NCBI GenBank assembly: GCA_036583965.1
Contig: JAZBQD010000031.1
Location: 1,527,481-1,591,480, forward strand
Length of the DNA: 64,000 nt
Reading direction: 5' to 3'
DNA from: Prunella strophiata
Taxonomy: Eukaryota; Chordata; Aves; Passeriformes; Prunellidae
The notes below the pieces were generated by a model. That model had not been told where the DNA came from. It did no database searches and saw only the letters and a list, made by a program, of their open reading frames with translations. The position numbers and the translations under genes were made by a program. Numbering within the stretch: the first letter of the stretch is position 1; every line of letters starts with the position of its first letter. Of this stretch, positions 18,870 to 30,100 are shown piece after piece.

Positions 18870-21363
18870 GGTGATGGGTCCTTGAGGGGGACCTGTCCCC
18901 TTCATGGTCTTCAAGGGATGGGGTCACCATCCATGGATCCTCGAGGAATGTGTTCATAGTTCATGGATCCTCAGGGATGGGGTCATGGATCCTTGAGGGA
19001 TGAGTTCATAGTTCATGGATCCTTGAGGGATGAGTTCATAGTTCATGGATCCTTGAGGGATGGGGTCACAGTCCATGGATTCTTGAGGGACTGGGTCACA
19101 ATCCATGGATCCTCAAGGGATGGGGTCACAGTCCATGGATTCTTGAGGGACTGGGTCACAATCCATGGATCCTTGAGGGACTGGGTCACAATCCATGGAT
19201 CCTTGAGGGATGAGTTCATAGTTCATGGATCCTTGAGGGATGGGGTCACAGTCCATGGATCCTTGAGGGACTGGGTCACAATCCATGGATCCTTGAGGGA
19301 TGAGTTCATAGTTCATGGATCCTTGAGGGATGAGTTCATAGTTCATGGATCCTCGAGGAATGTGTTCATAGTTCATGGATCCTCAAGGGACTGGGGTCAC
19401 AGTCCAGGGATCCTCAAGGGATGGGGTCAGAGTCCAGGGATCCTCAAGGGATGGGGTCAGAGTCCAGGGATCCTTGAGGGACTGGGTCACAATCCATGGA
19501 TCCTCAAGGGATGGGGTCAGAGTCCAGGGATCCTTGAGGGATGGGGTCACAGTCCATGGATCCTTGAGGGATGGGGTCACAGTCCATGGATTCTTGAGGG
19601 ATGGGGTCACAGTCCATGGATCCTTGAGGGACTGGGTCACAATCCATGGATCCTTGAGGGACTGGGTCACAATCCATGGATCCTTGAGGGACTGGGTCAC
19701 AATCCATGGATCCTCAAGGGATGGGGTCACAGTCCATGGATTCTTGAGGGATGGGGTCACAGTCCATGGATTCTTGAGGGACTGGGTCACAATCCATGGA
19801 TCCTTGAGGGATGAGTTCATAGTTCATGGATCCTTGAGGGACTGGGTCACAATCCATGGATCCTTGAGGGATGAGTTCATAGTTCATGGATCCTTGAGGG
19901 ATGGGGTCACAGTCCATGGATCCTTGAGGGATGGGGTCACAGTCCATGGATCCTTGAGGGATGGGGTCACAGTCCATGGATCCTTGAGGGATGAGTTCAT
20001 AGTTCATGGATCCTTGAGGGATGGGGTCACAGTCCATGGATCCTTGAGGGATGAGTTCATAGTTCATGGATCCTTGAGGGATGAGTTCATAGTTCATGGA
20101 TCCTTGAGGGACTGGGTCACAATCCATGGATCCTTGAGGGATGGGGTCACAGTCCATGGATCCTTGAGGGATGGGGTCACAGTCCATGGATTCTTGAGGG
20201 ACTGGGTCACAATCCATGGATCCTTGAGGGATGAGTTCATAGTTCATGGATCCTTGAGGGATGAGTTCATAGTTCATGGATCCTTGAGGGATGAGTTCAT
20301 AGTTCATGGATCCTTGAGGGATGGGGTCACAGTCCATGGATTCTTGAGGGATGGGGTCACAGTTCATGAATCTTTGAGGGACTGGGTCACAATCCATGGA
20401 TCCTCAAGGGATGGGGTCAGAGTCCAGGGATCCTCAAGGGATGGGGTCACAGTCCATGGATCCTTGAGGGACTGGGTCACAATCCATGGATCCTTGAGGG
20501 ATGGGGTCACAGTCCATGGATCCTTGAGGGACTGGGTCACAATCCATGGATCCTTGAGGGATGAGTTCATAGTTCATGGATCCTCAAGGGATGGGGTCAC
20601 AGTCCATGGATCCTTGAGGGATGAGTTCATAGTTCATGGATCCTCAAGGGATGGGGTCAGAGTCCAGGGATCCTTGAGGGATGAGTTCATAGTTCATGGG
20701 TCCTCAAGGGATGGGGTCAGAGTCCAGGGATCCTCAAGGGATGAGGTCACAGTTAATGGATCCTTGAGGGATGAGTTCATAGTTCATGGATCCTCAAGGG
20801 ATGGGTCAGAGTCCAGGGATCCTCAAGGGATGACCTCAGAGTCCAGGGATCCTCAAGGGATGAGCTCACAGTCCATGGATCCTCAAGTGATGGGGTCACA
20901 GTTCATGGATCCTTGAGGGATGAATTCACAGTTCATGGATCCACAAGGGGTGAGCTCACAGTCCATGGATTCTTGAGGGATGGGGGTCACAGTCCATGGA
21001 TTCTTCAGGGACTGGGTCACAATCCATGGATCCTCAAACAATAAGTTCATAGTTCATGGATCCTTGAGGGACTGTGTCACAATTCATGGATCCTCAAGAG
21101 ATGAGCTCACAGTCCATGGATCCTTGAGGGATGGGGGTCACAATCCATGGATCCTTGAGGGACTGGGTCACAATTCATGGATCCTTGAGGGATGGGGGTC
21201 ACAGTCCATGGATTCTTGAGGGACTGGGTCACAATTAATGGATCCTCAAGCAATAAGTTCATAGTTCATGGATCCTTGAGGGATGGGGTCACAATCCATG
21301 GATCCTTGAGGGATGGGGTCACAGTCCATGGATCCTTGAGGGATGGGGTCACAGTCCATGGCT
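18870..21363 (+). repeat. 30-bp minisatellite between EXTL3 and INTS9
   Basis: About 80 head-to-tail 30-bp monomers by length, almost all starting ATGGATCC. Four interspersed types are visible after GGATCCTTGAGGGA or GGATCCTCAAGGGA: A, TGGGGTCACAGTCC; B, TGAGTTCATAGTTC; C, CTGGGTCACAATCC; D, TGGGGTCAGAGTCC. The first and last units are degenerate, and 31-bp units (TGGGGGTCAC) appear mainly near 20980-21210. Because 30 is a multiple of 3, the + strand is open for over 500 codons as a GSLRDGVTVH-like decamer. Other frames, including antisense ones, are also open, so this is not evidence of a gene. Confidence 0.96.
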
Positions 21364-22870
21364 CCCAGGTGTCACAGCTCACCTGTGACAGGTGAATGGG
21401 ACCTGTCAGATCCCACCTTTCCCACCACGAGCCTGCCTGGGCCATGATGTGCAGCCAATCCCAAATCCCTCTGCTCTCATTCCCACTCCTCCCAAAGGCT
21501 GAGCTGCTGGTGGGGCACAGATCAGGACCTGGCTCCAGTTTCCCTCTGCTCCTCACATCCAGGTGCCCAAGGAGGTGACAGATCCCAGTGACAGTGACTG
21601 AGCCTGGACAGGGACCTGGCATTAACTGACCTGGTCCAGTGATTTTCATTGGGTCTCACACTAATGGAGAGAAAACACAATGAACTCCTCTCCACCCAGG
21701 AACAGCTGTTCCAGTAAAAGCCATCCAAGAGCAGAAATCTGATTTTAACCTTTCCTCCCCATTCTTCCTGTGGGAAGCACAGGGTTGGGAAGTCACTGTG
21801 AATTAATTATTTGCCACACCCCCCACTAACTTGTGTTTAATGAGGGGAGCAGTGGAGAGAGGCTGGAGCAGCTCAGGGAGGGATGTGGGATCCAGGGAAT
21901 GGGGATGGCCACAGCATAAGGAACCATGTGGGGGCCAAGGGGATTTATTTTCCCTTCTGGAAGAAGGGAGAGTGAAGCCAGGAATCTTTGCTGTTCTTTC
22001 GGCCATTAAATAGGGAATTTCTGGATAAAGCCTGGACTGCAGCCATGGTACTCTTCCCCTGGCAGCTCCCTGGGCTGCCATGGTTCCCTCTGCAGGACTG
22101 ACCCAGCCCAAAGAAATGCTGTTTGTTTTTCCCTCTCTGTGCAGAAGGAACAAGCACTTCTTTTTCCAGTTTAATTAGGGTTTCTCATTAAAGAATTCCC
22201 TTCCCAGCATGTTTGTTTTTCCAGCAGGCACAATCTGAATATAACAAAACAATCCACTCTCAGCTGCTGGACTGATGGAACAATGAGAAGTTTTCCTGCT
22301 CAAAATGACAGGAAGAAAAATGTAAAAGCTTTTAAATTTTACTTTCTCCCCCTGAGGAGGGTGGGAAAGCCTTGGGAATGTGAAAATGAAGACATTGGAG
22401 CAGTGGGATCAGTGCTGGAGCTGAGGTAACCAGCAGAAAGATGAGTTTATCCCACTGCCTCTCTGGGTTAGGAGTAATCCCTTTGGAGTTTATTAAAGTG
22501 AAATTATCCAGTTCTTTTACTCTGCTTTTAAGTGATGCTAAAGCAGCAAACCTGCAAACCCATGATGAGGATTTAATTCCACTGCCCCAAGTTTTGCATG
22601 CTGGTGACACCACTCCTCCCACACCTGTGGCACACCCAGAATAAAGGTGTGGGCTGCTGGGATCTGCACACCCAGCCCAGCAGAAATCCTTCATGGGAAT
22701 GAAATGGGATGTGGACACTGCAGTGGCAAAGATTTTATTGCAGAGCTGCTTCCACTGCCTGCATCTCCTCAAAGGGATGAACTGGAGGAGGAGCTTTATT
22801 TCCCAAAGGTGTCAGGACAAGGATGTGGAATGGGCATGGAGAGGCTTTTATAAACCACAGGATGTGCTCC
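21364..22870. other. Intergenic between minisatellite and INTS9 3' end
   Basis: No gene, CR1 or tandem repeat was recognised. The segment is probably non-transcribed, or read-through from the convergent genes. Confidence 0.5.
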
Positions 22871-22879
22871 CTCCTGGGC

Positions 22880-23940
22880 AGTCTCACTCTGCTTTTTATT
22901 TTTTAACACCAAATAAATACAAAACAATCCAATAGAAAATGAACAGCAGTAAATCTGAGAAATGGGTCACCTTTAAAAGCAATACTATTGACTGAGGTGA
23001 GGCCCCAAATACGTGATTTAGGGAGGGAAAAACCTCCCCAGGTCTGCAGTACAGATGACTTTGGATAAATGACTCAGAATTCCATCCAGGATTTGAGATG
23101 GGGGGGCTGCAAGGACAAGTTTTTGGAAGGTAGAAACAAGAGGCACTTAAATCTCAAAAGGTTTTTTATGAGCATTAGGAATTTTCCTACTTTATGGACT
23201 TCCCTAAGTGTCCTCCTGAGGTGTTTCCTCCACTGCTGATGGAGGAACCCAGGAGGAACCAGCTGTAGTGAAGAGCCTGGAGCTCCATGGACAGATCTGG
23301 ATGTAACAGGTGAGGCTGCAGCATCAATAAACACCTGAATTCCTAAAGGATAAAGCTTTTCCAAAGTGCCTCTGCTTGTGCAGGGAATGGCCAGGCTCTT
23401 CCCACTGTTCTCCAAGTCCCCCAGACCCCCTTTTTCCATTTTCATTTGTACAATCTTTGCCTCACCAGCTCTCCCCTCCTCGTACCAGTGAAGGACACGT
23501 GAACAACACACAGGGAGGAGAGGCAGGGAATGGGATCTGGGGACTGGGAAGAAGCAGTGGGAGGAAAAAGGCCATTGTTTCAATATTCCTACAGAGTTCT
23601 GTCAGGTGAAGGACTGGGCAGAGACTGCTGAGGGACACAGGGGAGCAGCAGTGTACCCTGATGTAAATAAACACTCCAGTTATTTACTCTGCAGCTCCTG
23701 TCTCCTGTAAGATTCCCAGCTCCCAATTTTACACAACAGGAATCTCCTCCAAAGTATTCCAAATCAGGTTAAAAATAAGATTTAAAAAATAGATATTAAA
23801 AATACTCCCTTGCTCCTCCATGAAGGGGAAGGTGGTTTCTGGTCTCTCTGAATCACAGAATTCTCTCTCTCTCTCCTTGGACAGCTCCAAGTTCTGTTGC
23901 TCCAGGCTCTCTCCTTGCAGAGCCTCCTGATGTCCATGAG
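22880..23940 (-). other. INTS9: Probable INTS9 3' UTR
   Basis: Unique sequence between the INTS9 stop and the first AATAAA on that strand. No repeat or alternative exon was seen. The boundary is inferred from the hexamer only. Confidence 0.5.
22895..22900 (-). promoter_or_regulatory. INTS9: Candidate INTS9 poly(A) signal AATAAA
   Basis: TTTATT on the + strand reads AATAAA on the INTS9 strand. It is the first such hexamer after the stop codon at 23941 and would give a 3' UTR of about 1.05 kb. Further hexamers lie at 22795-22800 and 22734-22739, so alternative ends are possible. Confidence 0.45.
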
Positions 23941-24117
23941 CTAAAATTTCTGCAGGAATTTGAGCACCAGGTCCCGCAGTTTGACCCTCAGGGGCTCATC
24001 ATTGTCACAGATGATGTGGGTGGAGTCCTCCTCCAGCTGGATCAGGGTCTCTGCCTCCTGCAGCAGCACAATGTGGCCCTTGGCCGTGTCCTCCACCTTC
24101 ACGTCGCTGAAGCCGTG
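23941..24117 (-). CDS. INTS9: INTS9 last exon, C-terminal domain
   Basis: The acceptor caccccaaatccag is followed by [20 protein letters not shown]. The exon has 58 codons and TAG at 23941-23943, ending LVLKFLQKF. It forms most of the C-terminal domain that pairs with INTS11. It is intact in its own frame but out of frame with the preceding exons as sequenced. Confidence 0.95.
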   Translation of the reverse strand, partial: HGFSDVKVEDTAKGHIVLLQEAETLIQLEEDSTHIICDNDEPLRVKLRDLVLKFLQKF

Positions 24118-27100
24118 CTGGATTTGGGGTGGGAGAGGGAGAGAGAGGGAAATCAGCACAGCTCAGGGAAACTGCAGAGACCAGGGCACAGGGCCAAGGG
24201 GGAATTTCATGGAATCACAGGTTGGGTTGGCTGGGAGGGGACCTTAAATCTCATCCAGTGCCACCTCCTGCCATGGGCAGGGACACTTGCCACTAGCCCA
24301 GCCTGCTCAAACCTTGTCCAGCCTGGTCTTGGACAGTTCCAGGGATCCAGGGGCAGCCACAGCTTCTCTGGGAAGCCTCTGCCAGGGACTCCCCACCCTC
24401 ACAGGGAACAATTCCTTCCCAATATCCCATCCATCCCTGCCCTCTGTCCATGGGAAGCCATTCCCTGTGTCCTGTCCCTCCATCCCTTGTCCCCAGTCCC
24501 TCTCTAGCTCTTCTGGAGCCCCTTTAGGCACTGGGAGCCTGCAATCCTTTATCTCCTGCAGGTGAGAACAAGATTCCACAGAGGAGCAACCAGATTTGTG
24601 CAGCTTCCTCACGAGGCACCTCCACCAGTGGAGACATTTCCAGGATCTGTTCTTCACTTGGCCACAAAACTTGTGGAAATTTAAATGCTTTTGAGAATCC
24701 CTCAGCTGCTGAATCCAAAAGTTCTGTGAGGCAAATTACCCACCCAAAAGCTCTGCTTCCATGGGAAACAGGAGGAGATCACTGACATGAACCCTGCATA
24801 GCAGGACACAGCTCCACAGGGAACCACTCCCTCTATTCTGAAGTGCAGGAACACCCTGGAGCACTTTGGCAACTCCAAAGCCTTTCTCCAATTCAGGCTA
24901 CACTAAAATTATTTCCCCTCTCTCTGCTACCAGAACAGCACATCAGAGATGTGCAGAAATCTGCTGGAATCCCACCTGCCACTGAAGAGTCCTCACCTTC
25001 TCCAGGGTCTGCACAAACTGGTCCATGGGGATGGAGCCACTCAGCAGTGGTTTCAAAGATTTGCACTCAGGGCACATCATCACTCACCCTCTTCCTCTTC
25101 TTGCTGGCAGGAGGTTGGGGAGGTTTTGGAGGGAGCTGATGGATGAGAAGGAAACAAAATCCCACTCTGAAGGATGCAACAGGTTGGGAAACAGGCAAAT
25201 TCAGAGTGAGCAACTGCTCAGGGAAGTGGGAATGTGGCTTAGCTCCAGCCATTTATGAGGAGCTCTGGCATTTTAAGCCCAGGTCTAAGTTTATTTGGCA
25301 GCAGGAGTGAGGGGAGAAGGGAGTAAATGAACAGCAGCAGCCTCAGACCAATTTCAATTTCAACGTTCCCAGAGCTGCTGAGGGTTTCCAGGGAAGCAGC
25401 TTGGGAAGAGGGGGGCAGCCTGTCTGCTGTGCCCTGACAGAAATCCTCACCAACCTTCACAGTCCCTGACATTTCCACACTGGGCTCTCTTCCCAAGTGT
25501 CCTGGACCCAGCCAGCTCTGCTGCCCAGTGTGGGAAGGGTTGCTCAGTGAGGCCCTGCAGGCTCATGGATCTGAGAGAAAGGGGACCAGGGCAGCCACAT
25601 CACCTCCCCCTGCAGGAATTCCAGTGCCAGCCTGAAGGGGGTGGCAGGAAGGAACAGGAGATGTACAACCTCCAGGGAAACTGAAGGCAGATGGTCCCTT
25701 CCCAAGTCTGATGTCCCAGGTCATCTCTCTCCTCTCACCCTTGCTCCTGAGAGGTTGACTGATGCTGTTCCTGACTATGGAAGGCAGCAGGATGATCTGT
25801 AGCCTCTCTTCAGGAATTATCGCACTTCCCCATTTATCTCAGCCAGGCACGTGGCCAAGGAAAAGAGGGCAGAGAGATTTATTTGCATCCCACTCCCTGC
25901 TCTGGGTGTAATTCCTCACCTGCATATGCCAGGGCAAAGCCTCTGCCAAGGGCTCTGCCCCAGTGGGAAGGAGCTGCAGGAGGGGTTGCTGGGGTCCTGG
26001 ATGGCAGGAAAAGCCAGAGTAAGGATATTTTTCTCCCTTTCCCATTAGACTGTACCTGCAGCACGTGCTTGTTGTCCTTAGTATGCAGCACAGCAGAAAC
26101 TGTTGCCAAGGAAATACCAGGCTTGATCTCCAAGGGCACGAGGGAATCTGCAAGCTGAAGCAAAAGGAGATTTTGTTCAGCAAGTGATCAGCTCAAAATG
26201 TGCATGAACCCAGCTGTGAGATAAATTGGCAGTGTGGTATTTTTAAACATGGGCTAATGAACTGTAAACACAAAGCCACTGATAGACTGAGAGCTCCTCG
26301 GACCTGCCCATCCTCCTCCCAGCTCCCAAAATTATGGATTTCACACCCATGAGCAGAGCAGCACGAGGTTTGCAGGAACCAGGGCTGGTCTCAAAAACCA
26401 TAATAAACACAGAGAACCCTTGTGTGAAAAGACAATTGCTTCATTAATACTTTTAGTCAGTAAAACTCATAGTCTAATCCAGCATTATTATGATTGTTAT
26501 GCTGATGGACAATGAAAAATCAAAGTGAGTTTCCTTTCAGTTCCTGACTGCAGAATATCTTGAATAAGAAGTGTTTGTCCTTAAAACCCTAATGTTTTCA
26601 ATCAACCCACTGTTGATTAGTTTGAAATTATTCCAACAATGCTGCACAAAACCCTTTCCACTGCCTTTTATATAATTCTTCCCTGAAAGACATAAAATTT
26701 AGTTTTGGCTTGGAGTTTGGATCTAACACTGCTGGCAGTGCCTGGAGTGGGCAGTGCTGCACCTGCTGAGACCAGTACAAGTTGGCCAGTTGGGAAGCAC
26801 CTCTCCCAGCCACTTTTCCAAAGGAATTCTGCAGAAAACAGTGCTCATGAATGGAGGAAATTATTCCCTTTTTCCCCTCCAAGGGAATTCGAGGTGCCAG
26901 GATGCCCAATCCTTTTGCTATGAAAGCACTGAGAGGGTTTTTCTGTTGGCTTTGATGGTGGCAAAGTTCTTTTAATAAGTTCTGCAAATCTCATTTGCCA
27001 CTGTTAAAGCTGCAGGAACATTTTTAGAGCAGCTCTTTGGAATAAAGCAGTTGGTGTGTTGGAAAAACACAGGCTGCATTAAAAATCCCTAAATTTTGTC

Positions 27101-30100
27101 TGTATTCAGCTGTGGTGAATCCTAGAAATCCAAACCTGATGGAGCAATTCAGCTCACTGTTACTCTGGGACTCTGTTCAAGATCTTTAAAGCAGGCAATT
27201 TGAATACAGCCTTTATGGTTTGTTGTTGAAGGCAAAGAGAATGAAAATATAATGACAATCATTGCTTCAGATTTCTCCTGGGATCTAAGAACAGCAGCAC
27301 TTGCAGCAGTGAGTTCTGCTGCCTTCCCAGGGGTTGAAGGCACTTTCCATTCCAACCACCTTCCTGAGGAGGATCGATACAAAATGGGCTCTGATGGAGA
27401 GCAAAATGACAAATCCTGGGAAGAGAAAGATCCTTAAAGAATAGGGAGTGGCTTGGAACCAAAGTCTTCTCCTGCCACTGAAGTATTTTGCTATTAACAT
27501 TTCTGCAGGTTTCAAACAGGCTAAGTAGCAAGACTTGGATTATTTACAGTCAGAAGGACAGTAGGACAGGCATTCATTTTGATTTCCTCCCCAGCTCACA
27601 GCCCTCTCCATGAGGCAGCCAATCCTTTTATTACAGAAACTCAGTGACCCAAACCAAAAAGGTCATTTAATCACATCCAGTAATTCACCCACCAAGGCCA
27701 GGCAGCACTGCTCCACTCCTTTCAACTGACCTCCTGCACACACAAATCACAGAACTCCTCCAAAATGCTGCATTAAAGAAACCCTTTTCACAGAGGCAGC
27801 AGGTCTTGTCTGAACTCCAAGCTATGGCAACTCCACTGTTTCCCCTCACAAGTGGTTTCAAACTTTAATTCTCCTGGCAGCCAGGAAGCTGTGTCTCATT
27901 TCAAGGTTGAATTTGTCCAACTTGCAGTGGCTGGCTCTTGTTGTGCCTTTGTGTGTGAGATTGAAAAGCCCCCCACCAAGCAGGAATAAATGAGTCTTCC
28001 TTCCAGTCATTATCCCGAGCCCAGTGTCACATGCTGGCACCAGGAAAGCCACCAAAGCAGGGACACTGAGATCTAACACCACATTAATCAGTCCCCTGCC
28101 CATGCATGAGCACTTGGACTGCCTTAGGAGAAATCTGGGGGGGATGTGTGCACTATTTCAGTTTTTAGCTTGGGATGTTCTCCTCCTGTGATCAGAGCTG
28201 TCTGCCCAGGCTAAACCAGAGGAAAGATATTTTTACCATTAAGTCTTTCCTGTAGGGTTGCATTTTCCACCCCAAAAGAGGATTTGAAACACATCCTGTG
28301 AGCAGAAATACTGCTGTTGGCCAAACTACAGATGTTGATAAAGAACAATGTGGGTTAAGTCACACTTAAAACTCTCCTAAAGACTTCCATGGGGACAACT
28401 CTCCCCAGGTTTGTCTTCAGTCACCAGCCAAAAATCCTCTTGTTGGCAATGAGGGGCTGAAAAACCCCTGAGGATGGGACCTGAAACTTCACAGTAAAAA
28501 TAAAATGAGGCTGAATAATCAATCAGTGAATAAAATCAGGGCAGGACCAGACTTCCAGCACACACGGTCTTGGTCTCTGGAGGATTCTCCCAGGGACAGA
28601 CATGCTAGATGTACAACAGTAATTTAACATCCCAGTTGCAGTAATTTCTTCTTAGATTTTTGGGACACCTCCCCAGACTCCTCCCTTTTCCCTTTTCACC
28701 TCTGGTTTACACTGGAGAGGGTGCAGAAAGGCTGACCTAGCAGAGAGAGGCAAAATTTGGGCTGAGTGAGGTGAGCTGGATATGGAGAACAAGCAGGAGC
28801 ACAGCAAAGTGACCAGCAGTTAAATTCCCCTGAACTTTTAGGATCTGAAATCACTGATGTGTACATTAGATTATAGCATGTGTATTTAGAAAGGGGCCCT
28901 GCTGGGTTTTTACATCATTAAATGTGTTTTCCAGATTTTCAAACTGCATTACATGTGGGATCTCTGCATTAGAGCTGGGATCAAACCAGAGAAGCAGATG
29001 GGAAACCCCAGACTGTGGATTTCTCTGGCAGCCCTGAGGTGGGGAAAGCACTGGTTAAAGGAAAGAGATTCCCAGGCAGCTCCTGGGCTGCTGCTGCAAT
29101 TCCTGAAGGGTCATTCTTGAGCCTACTCCCAGTTTTCATTGATGACCTCAGCACAGAAAGAGGAGGAATGTTCAGAAGGTCCCACTGAAGTTTGTAGGGC
29201 ACCTTTAACAGAAAACAGGACCAGGCAGTGGACAGGAAAAACTCCAAGACCAAGAACTGGAGTGAGAAAACTAAGATGAAATTTAATAGCACAAAATGAA
29301 GGCCAAGGATGGGGCTAATATTGAGAATTTCTGCTCTGGGCTGGCAGCTGCTGCAAAGGACAGAGGTGAAGGGTTCAGGTTTATTAGTCCATCCCAGGAG
29401 AGTCACAAATGTGACATGGCCATGAAAAAGGTAAATGCAAGCACAGAAAGTATCAGGTAGTTCTCTCTGAGATGAGCTATCACTCTTATATTTGGCCTGG
29501 CAAGATTTCATCTGAACTACTTGTAAATTGTGGGTAATTTCAGTTCAAGTAAGAGATTCTGAAGGGTAGAATAGAGCAGGAGGAGCTGTCTTGTAAGGGG
29601 AAACTAAATATCTTGGCTTGTTTAGCCTGGCAAAAAAGAAAGCCAAAGGGAGAATTTGATTATTCTACATAAACACCACAGGGAAAATACCAACAAAAGG
29701 GAAAATGTATTTATGCTCAAACATGATGTTAGGAATAATGTGTGCAGACCAGCAGTGAATATGTGTAGGCTGGAAATTAGAATGTTTCTGGCCATCAGAG
29801 ACAGTGGGAGCTTGAACAGCATCTATTGGCAACAGCAGGGGCAAAAGTCTCTGCAATTTGAAATCTTACATTTTTTGGAGGCACATTATAAACACTGTTG
29901 GTAACTGCAGCTGGGTTCTGGCCATGTAAGCCCTGAGGGCATTTTCATTTCTAGGTGGTAATGATGGAATACAGCCTTGGAGCTTGCTGGGTATGAAGCA
30001 ATTCCCACCCAGATCCCAGCCCCTGAATAGGTTGGAATTTGTATGGGACAAAAAAATATCTCCTGCCAATTATTAGAGAAGCCAAAGGATTTTAAGATCT

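Larger units (their letters stand above)
24118..26055 (-). other. INTS9: INTS9 introns around the penultimate exon
   Basis: The two introns are 24118-24996 and 25136-26055. The first contains a CR1 fragment at 24210-24540. The second shows no repeat or extra exon that I recognise. Confidence 0.85.

Noticed and set aside
18963..20916. Long + strand open frames with a decamer peptide repeat
   Set aside because: The 30-bp minisatellite keeps several frames open on both strands, with no splice sites, domain or codon constraint. It is annotated as a repeat, not a gene.
23941..25135. INTS9 3' end as a processed or decayed pseudogene
   Set aside because: All introns and splice sites are intact and only one base is wrong, so a functional locus with an indel or assembly error fits better.
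29622..29856. Hydrophobic - strand frames resembling small membrane proteins
   Set aside because: They are antisense to an old CR1 fragment; the hydrophobicity reflects T-rich antisense codons.
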